This document shows, piece by piece, positions 29,477 through 37,370 of a stretch of 45,051 nt of DNA. The translations under genes and the position numbers were made by a program. Location of the stretch: assembly GCA_035535195.1 (NCBI GenBank), contig DATLQK010000060.1, positions 1-45,051 on the forward strand, in the 5' to 3' direction. Origin of the DNA: JACDAN01 sp035535195 (GTDB lineage: Bacteria; Actinomycetota; Thermoleophilia; Gaiellales; Gaiellaceae). The notes beneath the pieces were generated by a model. That model searched no databases. It was not told the origin of the DNA and saw only the letters and a list, made by a program, of their open reading frames with translations. Numbering within the stretch: the first letter of the stretch is position 1; the number at the start of each line of letters is the position of its first letter.

Positions 29477-31531
29477 ATGGCCGCAGTCGAGTCCGGAAAG
29501 ATCCGCAACGTCGCCGTCACCGGCCACCGTGGAACGGGAAAGACCTCGCTCGTCGAGGCGATGCTGTTCCAGTCCGGCGCGGTCAACCGGCTGGGGTCGA
29601 TCGAGCAGGGCTCCACGGTCACCGATTGGGACGAGGACGAGCAGCGCCGGCAGATGACGATCTCCGCGTCGCTCGCCCACCTCGAGTGGCAGGGGCGGAA
29701 GATCAACCTGATCGACACACCCGGGGAGCCGTCCTTTCAGGGCGACATGGTCTCCTCGATCCGCGTCGTCGAGGGTGCGCTGATCGTCGTCTCGGGCGTC
29801 ATGGGCGTCGAGGTGCAGACGAGCCGCGTCTGGGCGAGAGCCGAGGAGCTCGGCCTCGCGCGGGTCTTCTTCGTGAACATGCTCGATCGCGAGCGCGCCG
29901 ACTTCTTCCGCGTGCTGAACGGCCTCCAGAGCGCGCTCACTCCGCGCGCCGTGGCGATCCACCTCCCGATCGGCGCCGAGCACGAGCTGACCGGCGTCGT
30001 CGACCTGCTCCACATGGTCGCCTACACGAGCCCGGAGGGGCAGAAGGAGGCTACGCCCGGCGAGATCCCGGCGGAGATGGCCGACCAGGTCGCCGAGTAC
30101 CGCGAGAAGCTGCTCGACTCCGTCGTCGAGACGGACGAGGGCCTGATGGAGCGGTATCTCGAGGGCCAGGAGCTGTCGGACGAGGAGGTGGCGCACGCGC
30201 TGAAGGATGCGATGACGCGCGGCGAGATCTTCCCGGTCGCCTGCGGTGTGGCGACGAAGAACCTCGGCACGACCGCAGTCCTCGACCTGATGGTCGAGGG
30301 CGTGCCGTCGCCGGCGAAGCGCGACTTCGACGTCCACATCGACGGCGCCGGCAGCGCCGCCTTCGTCTTCAAGACGGTCGCCGACCCGTTTGCCGGCCGG
30401 ATCAACGTCTTCCGCGTCCTCGAGGGGACGGTCGGCTCCGACTCCACACTCGTCAACTCGCGCTCGCACAACAAGGAGCGCGTCGGCGCGCTGCTGACGC
30501 TCCAGGGGAAAGAGCACGAGCAGGCGGACGCCTTCGGCCCCGGCGACCTCGGCGCCGTGGCGAAGCTGAAGGACACGCTGACGGGCGACCTGCTGCTCGA
30601 CGCCGAGCGCGAGGGCGAGCCGCCGACGATCGAGTTCCCCGAGCCGGTGATGAGCTTCGCGATCGCGCCGAAAGCCAAGGGCGACGAGGAGAAGCTCGGG
30701 ACGGCGCTCCGGCGCCTGTCGGAGGAGGACCCGACGCTCGTGATGCGCCGCGACCCGCAGACGGGCGAGCAGCTCCTCTCGGGCCTTTCGCAGATGCACG
30801 TCGAGGTCGCGGTCGAGCGCGTCAAGAACCGCTTCGGCGTCGAGGTCGACCTCCGGCCGCCGCGCGTGCCGTACCTGGAGACGATTCGCAAGGAGTCGCG
30901 GGGTCACGGCCGGTACAAGAAGCAGACCGGCGGCCGCGGCCAGTTCGGCGACTGCCACATCGTCCTCGAGCCGATCGAGGGCCATACGGGCTACGAGTTC
31001 GTGGACAAGATCGTCGGCGGCGTGATCCCCCAAGGTTTTCGTCCGGCAGTCGACAAGGGAATCCAGGAGGCGATGCAGCACGGCGAGCTGGCGGGGGCGC
31101 CCGTCCAGGGCATTCGCGTGCGGCTCGTCGACGGCTCGTACCACACCGTCGACTCCTCCGAGATGGCGTTCAAGATCGCCGGCTCGATGGCCTTCAAGTC
31201 CGCCTACGAGCAGGCCGACCCGGTACTGCTCGAGCCGATCATGGAGGTCGACGTCACCGTCCCGGACGACGCCGTGGGATCGGTCAACGGCGACCTCAAC
31301 TCACGGCGTGGGCGGCTCCACGGCATGGAGCCGGTCGGCGCCGGCATGACGATGATCAAGGCCGAGGTGCCGATGGCGGAGATGCTCACGTACTCGCAAT
31401 CCCTGACCTCGATGACGGGCGGCCGAGGCGACTACCACATGTCCTTCGCGCGCTACGAGGAGGTCCCCTCGCACGTGGCCCAGAAGGTGATGGCGGACGC
31501 GCAGAAAGAGAAAGAGGAGGCGCACGCCTGA
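29477..31531 (+). CDS. Elongation factor G-like translational GTPase (EF-G2 type)
   Basis: This 684-residue protein is preceded by GAGGAGGACC. It has the EF-G domain order: P-loop GHRGTGKTS (instead of GHIDAGKTT), switch region RRQMTISAS (instead of RGITI), DTPGEPSF, the NMLDRERADF guanine-specificity segment (instead of NKxD), domain III SGLSQMHVEVAVE, domain IV TGGRGQFGDCHIVLEP and domain V GRLHGMEPVGAGMTMIKAEV. The altered G1, G2 and G4 boxes mark it as the paralogue often called EF-G2 rather than the translocase FusA. EF-G2 proteins bind ribosomes, but their role is poorly known. A 63-residue gene is coupled to its 3' end. Confidence 0.9.
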   Translation: MAAVESGKIRNVAVTGHRGTGKTSLVEAMLFQSGAVNRLGSIEQGSTVTDWDEDEQRRQMTISASLAHLEWQGRKINLIDTPGEPSFQGDMVSSIRVVEGALIVVSGVMGVEVQTSRVWARAEELGLARVFFVNMLDRERADFFRVLNGLQSALTPRAVAIHLPIGAEHELTGVVDLLHMVAYTSPEGQKEATPGEIPAEMADQVAEYREKLLDSVVETDEGLMERYLEGQELSDEEVAHALKDAMTRGEIFPVACGVATKNLGTTAVLDLMVEGVPSPAKRDFDVHIDGAGSAAFVFKTVADPFAGRINVFRVLEGTVGSDSTLVNSRSHNKERVGALLTLQGKEHEQADAFGPGDLGAVAKLKDTLTGDLLLDAEREGEPPTIEFPEPVMSFAIAPKAKGDEEKLGTALRRLSEEDPTLVMRRDPQTGEQLLSGLSQMHVEVAVERVKNRFGVEVDLRPPRVPYLETIRKESRGHGRYKKQTGGRGQFGDCHIVLEPIEGHTGYEFVDKIVGGVIPQGFRPAVDKGIQEAMQHGELAGAPVQGIRVRLVDGSYHTVDSSEMAFKIAGSMAFKSAYEQADPVLLEPIMEVDVTVPDDAVGSVNGDLNSRRGRLHGMEPVGAGMTMIKAEVPMAEMLTYSQSLTSMTGGRGDYHMSFARYEEVPSHVAQKVMADAQKEKEEAHA

Positions 31532-31719
31532 GGCATCGCCTCACGCACCGAGGGGCGCAGAAGCGCGCCGAGCGGGAGCGCCACGTGGGGCTCGATCCCG
31601 ACGACGACGCGGCCCGCTGGCTCGCCGAGCACGATCCGAAGGCGGAGCCCGAGCCGCCGAAGTCGCTGGCGAAGTCGCGGCACCTCCACCGCTGGCGCGA
31701 GCAGCAGAAGAAGCGCTAG
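31528..31719 (+). CDS. Small basic protein (63 aa) apparently starting at CTG
   Basis: The frame reads RHRLTHRGAQKRAERERHVG then LDPDDDAARWLAEHDPKAE, ending HLHRWREQQKKR, a basic, protein-like sequence. The best ribosome-binding site (AGGAGG, 31515-31520) lies 7 bases before a CTG at 31528 that overlaps the EF-G-like stop (CTGA). No ATG, GTG or TTG gives a comparable start; GTG 31585 would leave only 44 residues. A CTG start with termination-reinitiation coupling is therefore proposed. Its stop overlaps the convergent gene's stop (CTAG). Confidence 0.6.
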   Translation: MRHRLTHRGAQKRAERERHVGLDPDDDAARWLAEHDPKAEPEPPKSLAKSRHLHRWREQQKKR

Positions 31720-32345
31720 TCGCCCGTCCAGGGCTCGCGCTCGAGCGCGGCCTCGAACGCTGCCCGGTCGTGGACCGGCTCGCCGTGCGAGACGATCACG
31801 CGCTCGAACGGCAGGTCGAGGAGCGCGCGGAGGACGGGGAGGACCCGCTCGTCGTGCCACGGCGTCGCCCAGACGAGCAGCTCGCCGTGCGGGGCCGTCA
31901 GCGCGTCGGCGAAGACAAGCGTCCGCTGCTCCGGTAGCCAGAGCGGCGTCTCGTTGCGGTTTCGCCCGTCGTAGAGCGCGAGGAGCCCGCCCGGGAGCTC
32001 GCTGCCCGGGCCGATCCAGTCGAGCTCCGTCTCCGGGACGTCGGTTTGGTGGAAGACGTCCGGGCCGTACGCCGGGATGCCGTAGCGCTGAACGAAGGCG
32101 TCGACGCTGCGCACATGGTCCGGCTTGAGCACGACTGCGAACGTCGGCGGGCGCTCGTCGAACCGCGCCCAGAGCTCGTCGGCGTCCTCGGGGAAGACGA
32201 CGGCGTCCAGTACGCCTCGTTCGCCGCCGGACTCGACGTACGTCGAGGTGACGGGGTTCTCCCAGCCGTGCCCGGGCCTCCAGTCGGGGTAGTCGCTGCG
32301 CCAGATCCAGAGCCCCGGCGCGATTTCGCGGACGTTCGCCGTCAC
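31716..32345 (-). CDS. Metallo-beta-lactamase-fold protein with degenerate metal motif
   Basis: The 209 residues start at GTG 32345 (REIAPGLWIWRSDYPDW). The family layout is visible: ENPVTSTYVESGGERGVLDA, then VVLKPDHVRSVDAF where the HxHxDH motif should be, RTLVFADALTAPHGEL, and VIVSHGEPV at the end. Only the D-H part of the main metal motif remains, so the protein may bind fewer metals or none. The start overlaps the stop of the transporter gene by 3 bp (GTGA), so the two form an operon. Confidence 0.75.
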   Translation of the reverse strand: MTANVREIAPGLWIWRSDYPDWRPGHGWENPVTSTYVESGGERGVLDAVVFPEDADELWARFDERPPTFAVVLKPDHVRSVDAFVQRYGIPAYGPDVFHQTDVPETELDWIGPGSELPGGLLALYDGRNRNETPLWLPEQRTLVFADALTAPHGELLVWATPWHDERVLPVLRALLDLPFERVIVSHGEPVHDRAAFEAALEREPWTGD

Positions 32346-33235
32346 GTCGGGATCGTGTCAGACGGGGTCGGCCGCAGAGCGCCGACGTAGACGCCCGCCA
32401 GGACGAGTAGGCCGCCGACGAGGAGTTCCGCCGTGATCGCCTCGTCGTCGAGCCATGCCGACAGCGCGACCGTCACCACCGGGATCAGGACGAACTCGAA
32501 CGAGGCGCGCGAGGCAGTCCAGTACCGGAGCACGACGAGGTAGAGCACGAACACGAGCACCGACCCGATCGGGACGAGGTAGGCGACGGCGAGCCAGGTC
32601 GACCGCTGATCCGGCAGCTCCAGGGGCTCGCGTGCGACGAGGGAGCCGGCGAAGAGGAGGAGCGCTCCGGTCGCCATCCCGATCGCATTCATCGTGATCG
32701 GATGCACCGGCGGGAAGCGGCGCACGAGCACGGCGGCCTCGGCGAAGCAGCAGGCGCTCCCGACCAGCGCGAGGAAGGAGACGAGCGGGACCTCCGCCCG
32801 AAGCGTGGTGTTCGACATCACCGCGATCCCGGCCAGGGCGAGCAGCCCGCCCGCGAGGGCACCGCCGCGCAGCCTCTCCTGCCGCTGGAGAACGGCGAGG
32901 AAGAGCGTGGCGAGGGGAACCAGCGCGAGCAGGGTCTGCCCGAGGCCGGCGTGGATCTCGACGAGGCCGTAGTAGGCGAGCGCAAAGGCACCGCCGATCG
33001 CGAACGTCCCGTACAGCAGGGCGCCGCCGAGCGCTCGACCGCGCGGGAAGTGCAGGCGGAGCACGGCCATCGCAAGCGCGAGGAGCGCTGCCGCCAGCGA
33101 GAACCGGAGCGCGGCGCCCCAGAGGGGCGCCAGCTCCCGGTTGCTGAACCGGATCGCGACGCCGTTGCCGCCCGCCAGGATCGACATGACGGCGAACGCG
33201 GCGAGCGCGGTGCGCTCCTCGCCGAGCTTCACCAC
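32342..33235 (-). CDS. EamA/DMT superfamily transporter
   Basis: The 297 residues have ten predicted helices arranged as two EamA repeats (LAAFAVMSILAGGNGVAIRF at the start; FLALVGSACCFAEAAVLV at the second repeat). GLVEIHAGLGQTLLALVPL and AVLQRQERL are typical of the family. DMT/EamA proteins export small metabolites such as amino acids. It is followed by the MBL-fold gene with a short overlap. Substrate unknown. Confidence 0.85.
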   Translation of the reverse strand: MVKLGEERTALAAFAVMSILAGGNGVAIRFSNRELAPLWGAALRFSLAAALLALAMAVLRLHFPRGRALGGALLYGTFAIGGAFALAYYGLVEIHAGLGQTLLALVPLATLFLAVLQRQERLRGGALAGGLLALAGIAVMSNTTLRAEVPLVSFLALVGSACCFAEAAVLVRRFPPVHPITMNAIGMATGALLLFAGSLVAREPLELPDQRSTWLAVAYLVPIGSVLVFVLYLVVLRYWTASRASFEFVLIPVVTVALSAWLDDEAITAELLVGGLLVLAGVYVGALRPTPSDTIPT

Positions 33236-33253
33236 GAGCCAACCCTACGAGGC

Positions 33254-33454
33254 TCAGACGGTCGCGGTTTCCGGTTGCCCGCCGCCTTCGGTCTTCAGCC
33301 GCTTGATCAGGTCGGACACGTCCGCGAGCTCTTGCTCGAGGTCGCGCTGGTATTCCTCCAGCCGCTCGAGGACCTTCTCGCGGTCGTACCAGCCGCGTCC
33401 GATTCCGGGGCCTCGGAAGCCGAAGCCACGATGTCGATGTCGTCGATGGTGCAT
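33254..33454 (-). CDS. Small histidine-rich protein downstream of PadR (66 aa)
   Basis: The N-terminus is rich in histidine, arginine and glycine (MHHRRHRHRGFGFRGPGIGR). A coiled-coil helix (VLERLEEYQRDLEQELADVS) follows. A strong ribosome-binding site (GGAAAGGAGGTGACC) precedes the ATG and itself overlaps the PadR stop. Proteins of this shape commonly accompany PadR repressors; they may be metal-responsive or bind the repressor, but this is inference. Confidence 0.72.
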   Translation of the reverse strand: MHHRRHRHRGFGFRGPGIGRGWYDREKVLERLEEYQRDLEQELADVSDLIKRLKTEGGGQPETATV

Positions 33455-33456
33455 GG

Positions 33457-33843
33457 TCACCTCCTTTCCTCGTATCGTCGGAGAAACGAGTCGAGTCGCG
33501 TTTGCGAACCTTCCAACGCGCTCGCCCACTGGTCGAGGAGCGCACGCCCCTCGTCTGTCAGTTCGTAAATGCGTTTGCTCGGGCCGGGCGCCTCGTCGTC
33601 CCACGCGGAGCTGACGATCCCGTCCCGCTCGAGGACGCGCAGGAAGCGGTAGAGGTTGCCCATGTCCGCGCGCTCGCCGGTGAGCTCCGGGAGCTGCTCG
33701 AGGAGCTCGTATCCGTGCGCCGGTCGCTCCCGGAGGAGGAGCAGCACGGCCGGTTCGGCGAACCGCTCGATCCTGGCGCGGACCTCGTACTCGCCGGGAG
33801 CCAGGCGCCGCCGCACACGGGAATGCCGGTGGTGGCGCCTCAT
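33457..33843 (-). CDS. PadR family transcriptional regulator
   Basis: From ATG 33843, 128 residues with a histidine/arginine-rich N-terminus and a winged-helix domain: PAVLLLLRERPAHGYELLEQ, NLYRFLRVLERDGIVSSAWD and KRIYELTDEGRALLDQWASA, the PadR pattern. The C-terminal helix would mediate dimerisation. A candidate operator (TACCTGT-N7-ACATGTA) overlaps its start, suggesting autoregulation. A 66-residue partner gene follows 2 bp later. Confidence 0.87.
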   Translation of the reverse strand: MRRHHRHSRVRRRLAPGEYEVRARIERFAEPAVLLLLRERPAHGYELLEQLPELTGERADMGNLYRFLRVLERDGIVSSAWDDEAPGPSKRIYELTDEGRALLDQWASALEGSQTRLDSFLRRYEERR

Positions 33844-33863
33844 ACCTGTAAAACACACATGTA
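33843..33863. promoter_or_regulatory. Candidate PadR operator overlapping the PadR start
   Basis: TACCTGT (33843-33849) and ACATGTA (33857-33863) form a 7-bp inverted repeat with one mismatch and a 7-bp spacer. PadR regulators typically bind ATGT/ACAT-type dyads near their own promoter, so autoregulation is likely; it is unproven here. Confidence 0.5.
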
Positions 33864-33917
33864 GGCGACCAGCATACCGATCGGCGGCCCGGCAAGGCTG
33901 GGCTAAGATCGCCCCTC

Positions 33918-34529
33918 ATGCAGATCAGCAGCCAGGCGATCGCCCAGACGTGCGCAATCTGCGATCGGAGCCTTCTGACCGGGGAGCGCGCGGTTCGCTA
34001 CGCGCCGCAAGGCGGCGAGTTCCTCGACGTTTGCCCGCTCTGCCAGGAGATCGCGGTCGAGTACGGCTGGGTCAAGGAGGGAACGCCGACTACACCGACG
34101 GTGCCCGCACAGCGCCGAAAGCGAGGCAACTGGTTCTCGCAGCTCTTCGCGCCCGTGCGCTCGACGACCGAGGAGACCGTAGCCTCCGAGCCGATCCTCC
34201 GCCGGCTGAGCGAGCCGGAGCTCGCGATGGTCGGGGCGGCGGACGTCTTCAACGCCAGCGACTACCGGCGCACGATCGGCGGCGTCGCGAAGAGCCTCGG
34301 CGAGCCCCGCGCGAGCATCCTCCAGCTCAGGGGCGTGAACCAGGAGCTCGCGATCACGATCGCCTGGGACATCACCTGGTACCAGTACCGCGTCTCCGCC
34401 GAGTCGGCCCAGCCGGTTCGCCTCGAGGCTCGCGGTCACGAGCTTGGCGAGCTCGAGTCGCTGTTCCAGAATTGGAACGCCCGCGTTGACACCGAGGGCC
34501 GGGTCGTACCGGACATCGCCCGCGTGTAG
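33918..34529 (+). CDS. Hypothetical protein with N-terminal zinc-ribbon-like motif (203 aa)
   Basis: The N-terminus has two CxxC pairs (TCAICDRS and VCPLCQE), a likely zinc knuckle at residues 12-40. A basic proline-containing linker leads to a C-terminal domain (PELAMVGAADVFNASDYRRT...GEPRASILQLRGVNQELAIT...WDITWYQYRV) that I cannot assign. The C-terminal part looks conserved and soluble. It appears monocistronic; a small gene follows 40 bp later. Confidence 0.72.
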   Translation: MQISSQAIAQTCAICDRSLLTGERAVRYAPQGGEFLDVCPLCQEIAVEYGWVKEGTPTTPTVPAQRRKRGNWFSQLFAPVRSTTEETVASEPILRRLSEPELAMVGAADVFNASDYRRTIGGVAKSLGEPRASILQLRGVNQELAITIAWDITWYQYRVSAESAQPVRLEARGHELGELESLFQNWNARVDTEGRVVPDIARV

Positions 34530-34569
34530 CGTTTTTCGTCTCCGTCCTTACACTGAGACGCAGCGGCTG

Positions 34570-34785
34570 ATGATCTATTGCGTCATCCCACCGGAGCTCG
34601 AGGACGAGCTGTTCGACAAGCTCACCGAGTACTACAAGGACAACCCGAACGTCACGGTGATCGTCGACCGGCGGACAGGCCCCGACCGACGCAAAGGACG
34701 TGCGGGCGGAGGCAACCGCGAGACCCGCGACCGCCGCCGGCCGCGGGCGCCGGGAACCTTTCTCGAGACCGAGGCGCCCGAGTAA
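34570..34785 (+). CDS. Small basic protein (71 aa) with DRRTGPDRR segment
   Basis: The ATG at 34570 gives 71 residues: a helical, slightly acidic first half (MIYCVIPPELEDELFDKLTE) with a short strand (VTVIVDRRTGPDRRKG), then an arginine/glycine-rich tail. The DRRxGPDRR string recurs in small actinobacterial proteins of unknown function. It lies just upstream of the aldehyde dehydrogenase gene (3-bp gap), likely in one transcript. Confidence 0.65.
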   Translation: MIYCVIPPELEDELFDKLTEYYKDNPNVTVIVDRRTGPDRRKGRAGGGNRETRDRRRPRAPGTFLETEAPE

Positions 34786-34788
34786 CCT

Positions 34789-36288
34789 GTGCGCCGCATG
34801 GCGCTCCTCGGGACGAAGACCTTCCAGAACTACATCGCCGGCGAATGGTGCGACGCCGCCTCCGGTGAGACCTTCGAGTCGACCAGCCCGGCGAACGGCG
34901 ACGCGATCGGCACCTTCCCGCGCTCGGGCGAGGAGGACGTCGACCGCGCCGTCGAGGCGGCCAAGGCGGCGTTCGAGGAGTGGCGGCTCGTCCCCGCGCC
35001 GAAGCGCGGCGAGATCCTCTTCCGCTTCGGCGAGCTGCTGAAGGGGGACAAAGAGGAGCTCGCGCAGCTGATGGCGCGCGAGATGGGGAAGGTGCTCGCC
35101 GAGGCGCGCGGCGACGTCCAGGAGGCGATCGACATGGCCTACTACATGGGCGGCGAGGGCCGGCGCCTTTTCGGCCAGACGACGCCGTCGGAGCTTCGCG
35201 ACAAGTTCCAGATGAGCGTGCGGATGCCGATCGGCGTGATCGGCGTGATCACGCCGTGGAACTTCCCGATCGCGATCCCATCGTGGAAGACGCTGCCCGC
35301 GCTCGTCGCCGGGAACACGATCGTGTTCAAGCCCGCGACCGACACGCCCACGCTCGGCCAGCGCTACGTCGAGCTGCTGCTCGAGGCCGGATTGCCGACG
35401 GGCGTCCTGAACATCGTGCACGGCGGCGGCGGCACGGTCGGCGAGTCGCTCGTGCGGCACCCGGACGTCCGCGTGATCTCGCTGACCGGGTCGCGCGAGA
35501 CCGGCGTCGCGGTGCTGAAGGCGGCGGCGGACGGCCTGAAGCACGTCCACCTCGAGCTCGGCGGCAAGAACGCGATCATCGTCCTCGATGACGCCGACCT
35601 CGACCTGGCGGTCGAGGGGATCGTCTGGTCGGCGTTCGGGACCTCGGGGCAGCGGTGCACAGCCGCGAGCCGCGTGATCGTCCAGCGCGGGATCTACGAC
35701 GAGCTGCAGTCGAAGCTCGTCGCCGCCGCGGAGAGCCTGCGCCTCGGCGTCGGCTGGGACGAGGAGACGGACGTCGGCCCTGTGATCAACCAGGGCTCGC
35801 TGGACAAGATCCACTCCTACACGGAGATCGGCAAGGGCGAGGGCGCGAAGCTCCTGACCGGCGGCGAGGTGGCCTCCGGCAACGGGCTCGAAAAGGGCTT
35901 CTACTACCGGCCAACGATCTTCGGCGAGGTCGAGCCGGGGATGCGGATCGCGCAGGAGGAGATCTTCGGTCCGACGACCGCGCTGATCCCGGTCGAGTCG
36001 TTCGACGAGGCGATCAAGGCGGCGAACGGCGTCAAGTACGGCCTCTCCTCTTCGATCTTCACGCGCGACGTCAACAAGGCGTTTCGCGCGATGCGCGACC
36101 TCGACACCGGGATCACCTACATCAACGCCGGGACCATCGGCGCCGAGGTGCATCTGCCCTTCGGCGGCACGAAGGACACCGGCAACGGCCACCGCGAGGC
36201 GGGCCAGGCGGCCCTGGACGTCTTCACCGAGTGGAAGTCGATCTACGTCGACTACTCGGGCCGGCTCCAGAAGGCCCAGATCGACTAG
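34789..36288 (+). CDS. NAD(P)-dependent aldehyde dehydrogenase
   Basis: About 499 residues from GTG 34789 (ATG 34798 also possible). All ALDH landmarks are present: GVITPWNFPIAIPSWK, KPATDTP, the general-base glutamate in LELGGKN (about 256), the catalytic cysteine in TSGQRCTAASR (about 290), EEIFGPT and the C-terminal LPFGGTKDTGNGHREAG. The last motif is seen in semialdehyde dehydrogenases such as the aminoadipate/piperideine-6-carboxylate branch, but the substrate is not certain. It would oxidise an aldehyde to an acid with NAD(P). It could serve the amino-acid-type catabolism encoded earlier in the window, though the distance makes that speculative. Confidence 0.88.
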   Translation: MRRMALLGTKTFQNYIAGEWCDAASGETFESTSPANGDAIGTFPRSGEEDVDRAVEAAKAAFEEWRLVPAPKRGEILFRFGELLKGDKEELAQLMAREMGKVLAEARGDVQEAIDMAYYMGGEGRRLFGQTTPSELRDKFQMSVRMPIGVIGVITPWNFPIAIPSWKTLPALVAGNTIVFKPATDTPTLGQRYVELLLEAGLPTGVLNIVHGGGGTVGESLVRHPDVRVISLTGSRETGVAVLKAAADGLKHVHLELGGKNAIIVLDDADLDLAVEGIVWSAFGTSGQRCTAASRVIVQRGIYDELQSKLVAAAESLRLGVGWDEETDVGPVINQGSLDKIHSYTEIGKGEGAKLLTGGEVASGNGLEKGFYYRPTIFGEVEPGMRIAQEEIFGPTTALIPVESFDEAIKAANGVKYGLSSSIFTRDVNKAFRAMRDLDTGITYINAGTIGAEVHLPFGGTKDTGNGHREAGQAALDVFTEWKSIYVDYSGRLQKAQID

Positions 36289-36327
36289 ATCGCCGAAGTC
36301 TCACTCCGCGTCGGTAAGGATGAATGC

Positions 36328-36636
36328 GTGAACCGAAAGCTCGTCGTCTTCGTGCCGCGCGAGGCGCTCGACCGCGTCCGCACGGCCCTCTTCGACGCCG
36401 GCGCGGGCCGGATCGGAAACTACGAGCACTGCTCGTGGTACGCAGCCGGCACCGGCACCTTCCTTGCGGGCGAGGGCACTGACCCCGCCGTCGGTCAGCG
36501 CGGCACCGAACAGCGCCTGTCCGAGCTACGTCTCGAGATGGTCTATCCGGAGGAGCTCCACGACCAGGTGGTCGCCGCGCTGCGCGAGACGCACCCGTAT
36601 GAGGAGCCGGCCTTCGACATCTATCCGCTCCTTTGA
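36328..36636 (+). CDS. YqfO/NIF3-type domain protein (CutA-like fold)
   Basis: The 102 residues match the stand-alone central domain of NIF3/YqfO proteins: VPREALDRVRTALFDAGAGR, GNYEHCSWYAAGTGTFLAGE, GTEQRLSELRLEMVYPEEL and the terminal HPYEEPAFDIYPL. The fold resembles CutA; function in bacteria is unclear. The TTG of the RNase H gene overlaps its stop (TTGA), so both are translated in concert. Confidence 0.85.
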   Translation: MNRKLVVFVPREALDRVRTALFDAGAGRIGNYEHCSWYAAGTGTFLAGEGTDPAVGQRGTEQRLSELRLEMVYPEELHDQVVAALRETHPYEEPAFDIYPLL

Positions 36637-37055
36637 AGGCGAAGCTGTCGACCGACGGCGGCGCGCGCGGGAACCCGGGGCCGGCGGCGTACGGGTACGT
36701 CCTGGAGACCGACGACGGCACCGTGCTCGCCGCCGAGGGGGAGTCGATCGGCGTCGCGACGAACAACGTCGCCGAGTATCGAGCGCTCGTCGCCGGCCTC
36801 GAGAAGGCGCTCGAGCTGCAGATCGACGACCTCGAGGTGGTGTCGGACTCCGAGCTGCTCGTGAAGCAGATGCGCGGGGAGTACCGCGTCAAGAACGACG
36901 CCTTGAAGGCGCTCAACGCCGAGGCGTCGAGGCTCGCCGACCACCTCGGCTCTGTCCGTTACACCGCGGTCCGGCGCGAGCACAACGAGCTCGCCGACCA
37001 GCTCGTCAACGAGGCTCTGGACACGGAAGAGGAGAAAAACCGGCGGCTATACTGA
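36633..37055 (+). CDS. Ribonuclease HI-like protein
   Basis: From a TTG at 36633 overlapping the previous stop by 4 bp, 140 residues show the RNase H acidic active site: D8 in STDGGARGNPG, E48 in TNNVAEYRALVAGL, D72 in VSDSELLVKQM and D122 in HNELADQLVNEAL. It degrades RNA in RNA-DNA hybrids. It is of the type 1 group with a short loop, as in archaeal-like and actinobacterial RNases HI. Its end lies 8 bp before the tRNA-Gly gene. Confidence 0.9.
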   Translation: MKAKLSTDGGARGNPGPAAYGYVLETDDGTVLAAEGESIGVATNNVAEYRALVAGLEKALELQIDDLEVVSDSELLVKQMRGEYRVKNDALKALNAEASRLADHLGSVRYTAVRREHNELADQLVNEALDTEEEKNRRLY

Positions 37056-37063
37056 CCGCCCAC

Positions 37064-37137
37064 GCGGATGTAGCTCAGTTGGCTAGAGCGTCTGCTTGCC
37101 ATGCAGAAGGTCGTGGGTTCGAGTCCCATCATCCGCT
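37064..37137 (+). tRNA. tRNA-Gly (anticodon GCC)
   Basis: The 74-nt cloverleaf has acceptor GCGGATG/CATCCGC, D-stem GCTC/GAGC, anticodon stem TCTGC/GCAGA with loop TTGCCAT (anticodon GCC) and T-stem GTGGG/CCCAT with TTCGAGT. CCA is not encoded directly after the discriminator. An intrinsic terminator follows within 10 bp. Confidence 0.95.
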
Positions 37138-37145
37138 TCCAGAAA

Positions 37146-37165
37146 GCCCCGCTAGGCGGGTTTTT
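37146..37165 (+). terminator. Intrinsic terminator after tRNA-Gly
   Basis: CCCGC (37148-37152), loop TAG, GCGGG (37156-37160) then five T residues, the classic hairpin plus U-tract. The remaining gap up to 37318 shows no gene. Confidence 0.85.
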
Positions 37166-37318
37166 GTTGAGTGTCGGGTCTGTGGCCAGCGAGTCTGTGG
37201 CCCGCGAAGTGGAGTGGCAATCGCGCCGACCGACGCGAGGTCTGGCCGCCGAGGCGGCGGCGGGCGGTGCTCCGCAGGCATGGATTGGGTGACCGTCCTG
37301 CGTTAGGGCGAGAAGAAA

Positions 37319-37344
37319 GGGGAGGCGGGTGATCCCGCCTCCCC
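37319..37344 (-). terminator. Strong hairpin terminating the glycoside hydrolase gene
   Basis: GGGGAGGCGGG (37319-37329) pairs perfectly with CCCGCCTCCCC (37334-37344) over a TGAT loop, 26 bp after the stop of the minus-strand glycoside hydrolase gene. TTTCTTCT follows on the minus strand. It may work in both directions. Confidence 0.8.
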
Positions 37345-37370
37345 CTTCGTCGCGAACTGATTCGACCTTC

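Noticed and set aside
29408..31144. Minus-strand open frame of 578 codons opposite the EF-G-like gene
   Set aside because: Low-complexity Arg/Asp/Leu composition, no motif; the plus-strand gene is unambiguous.
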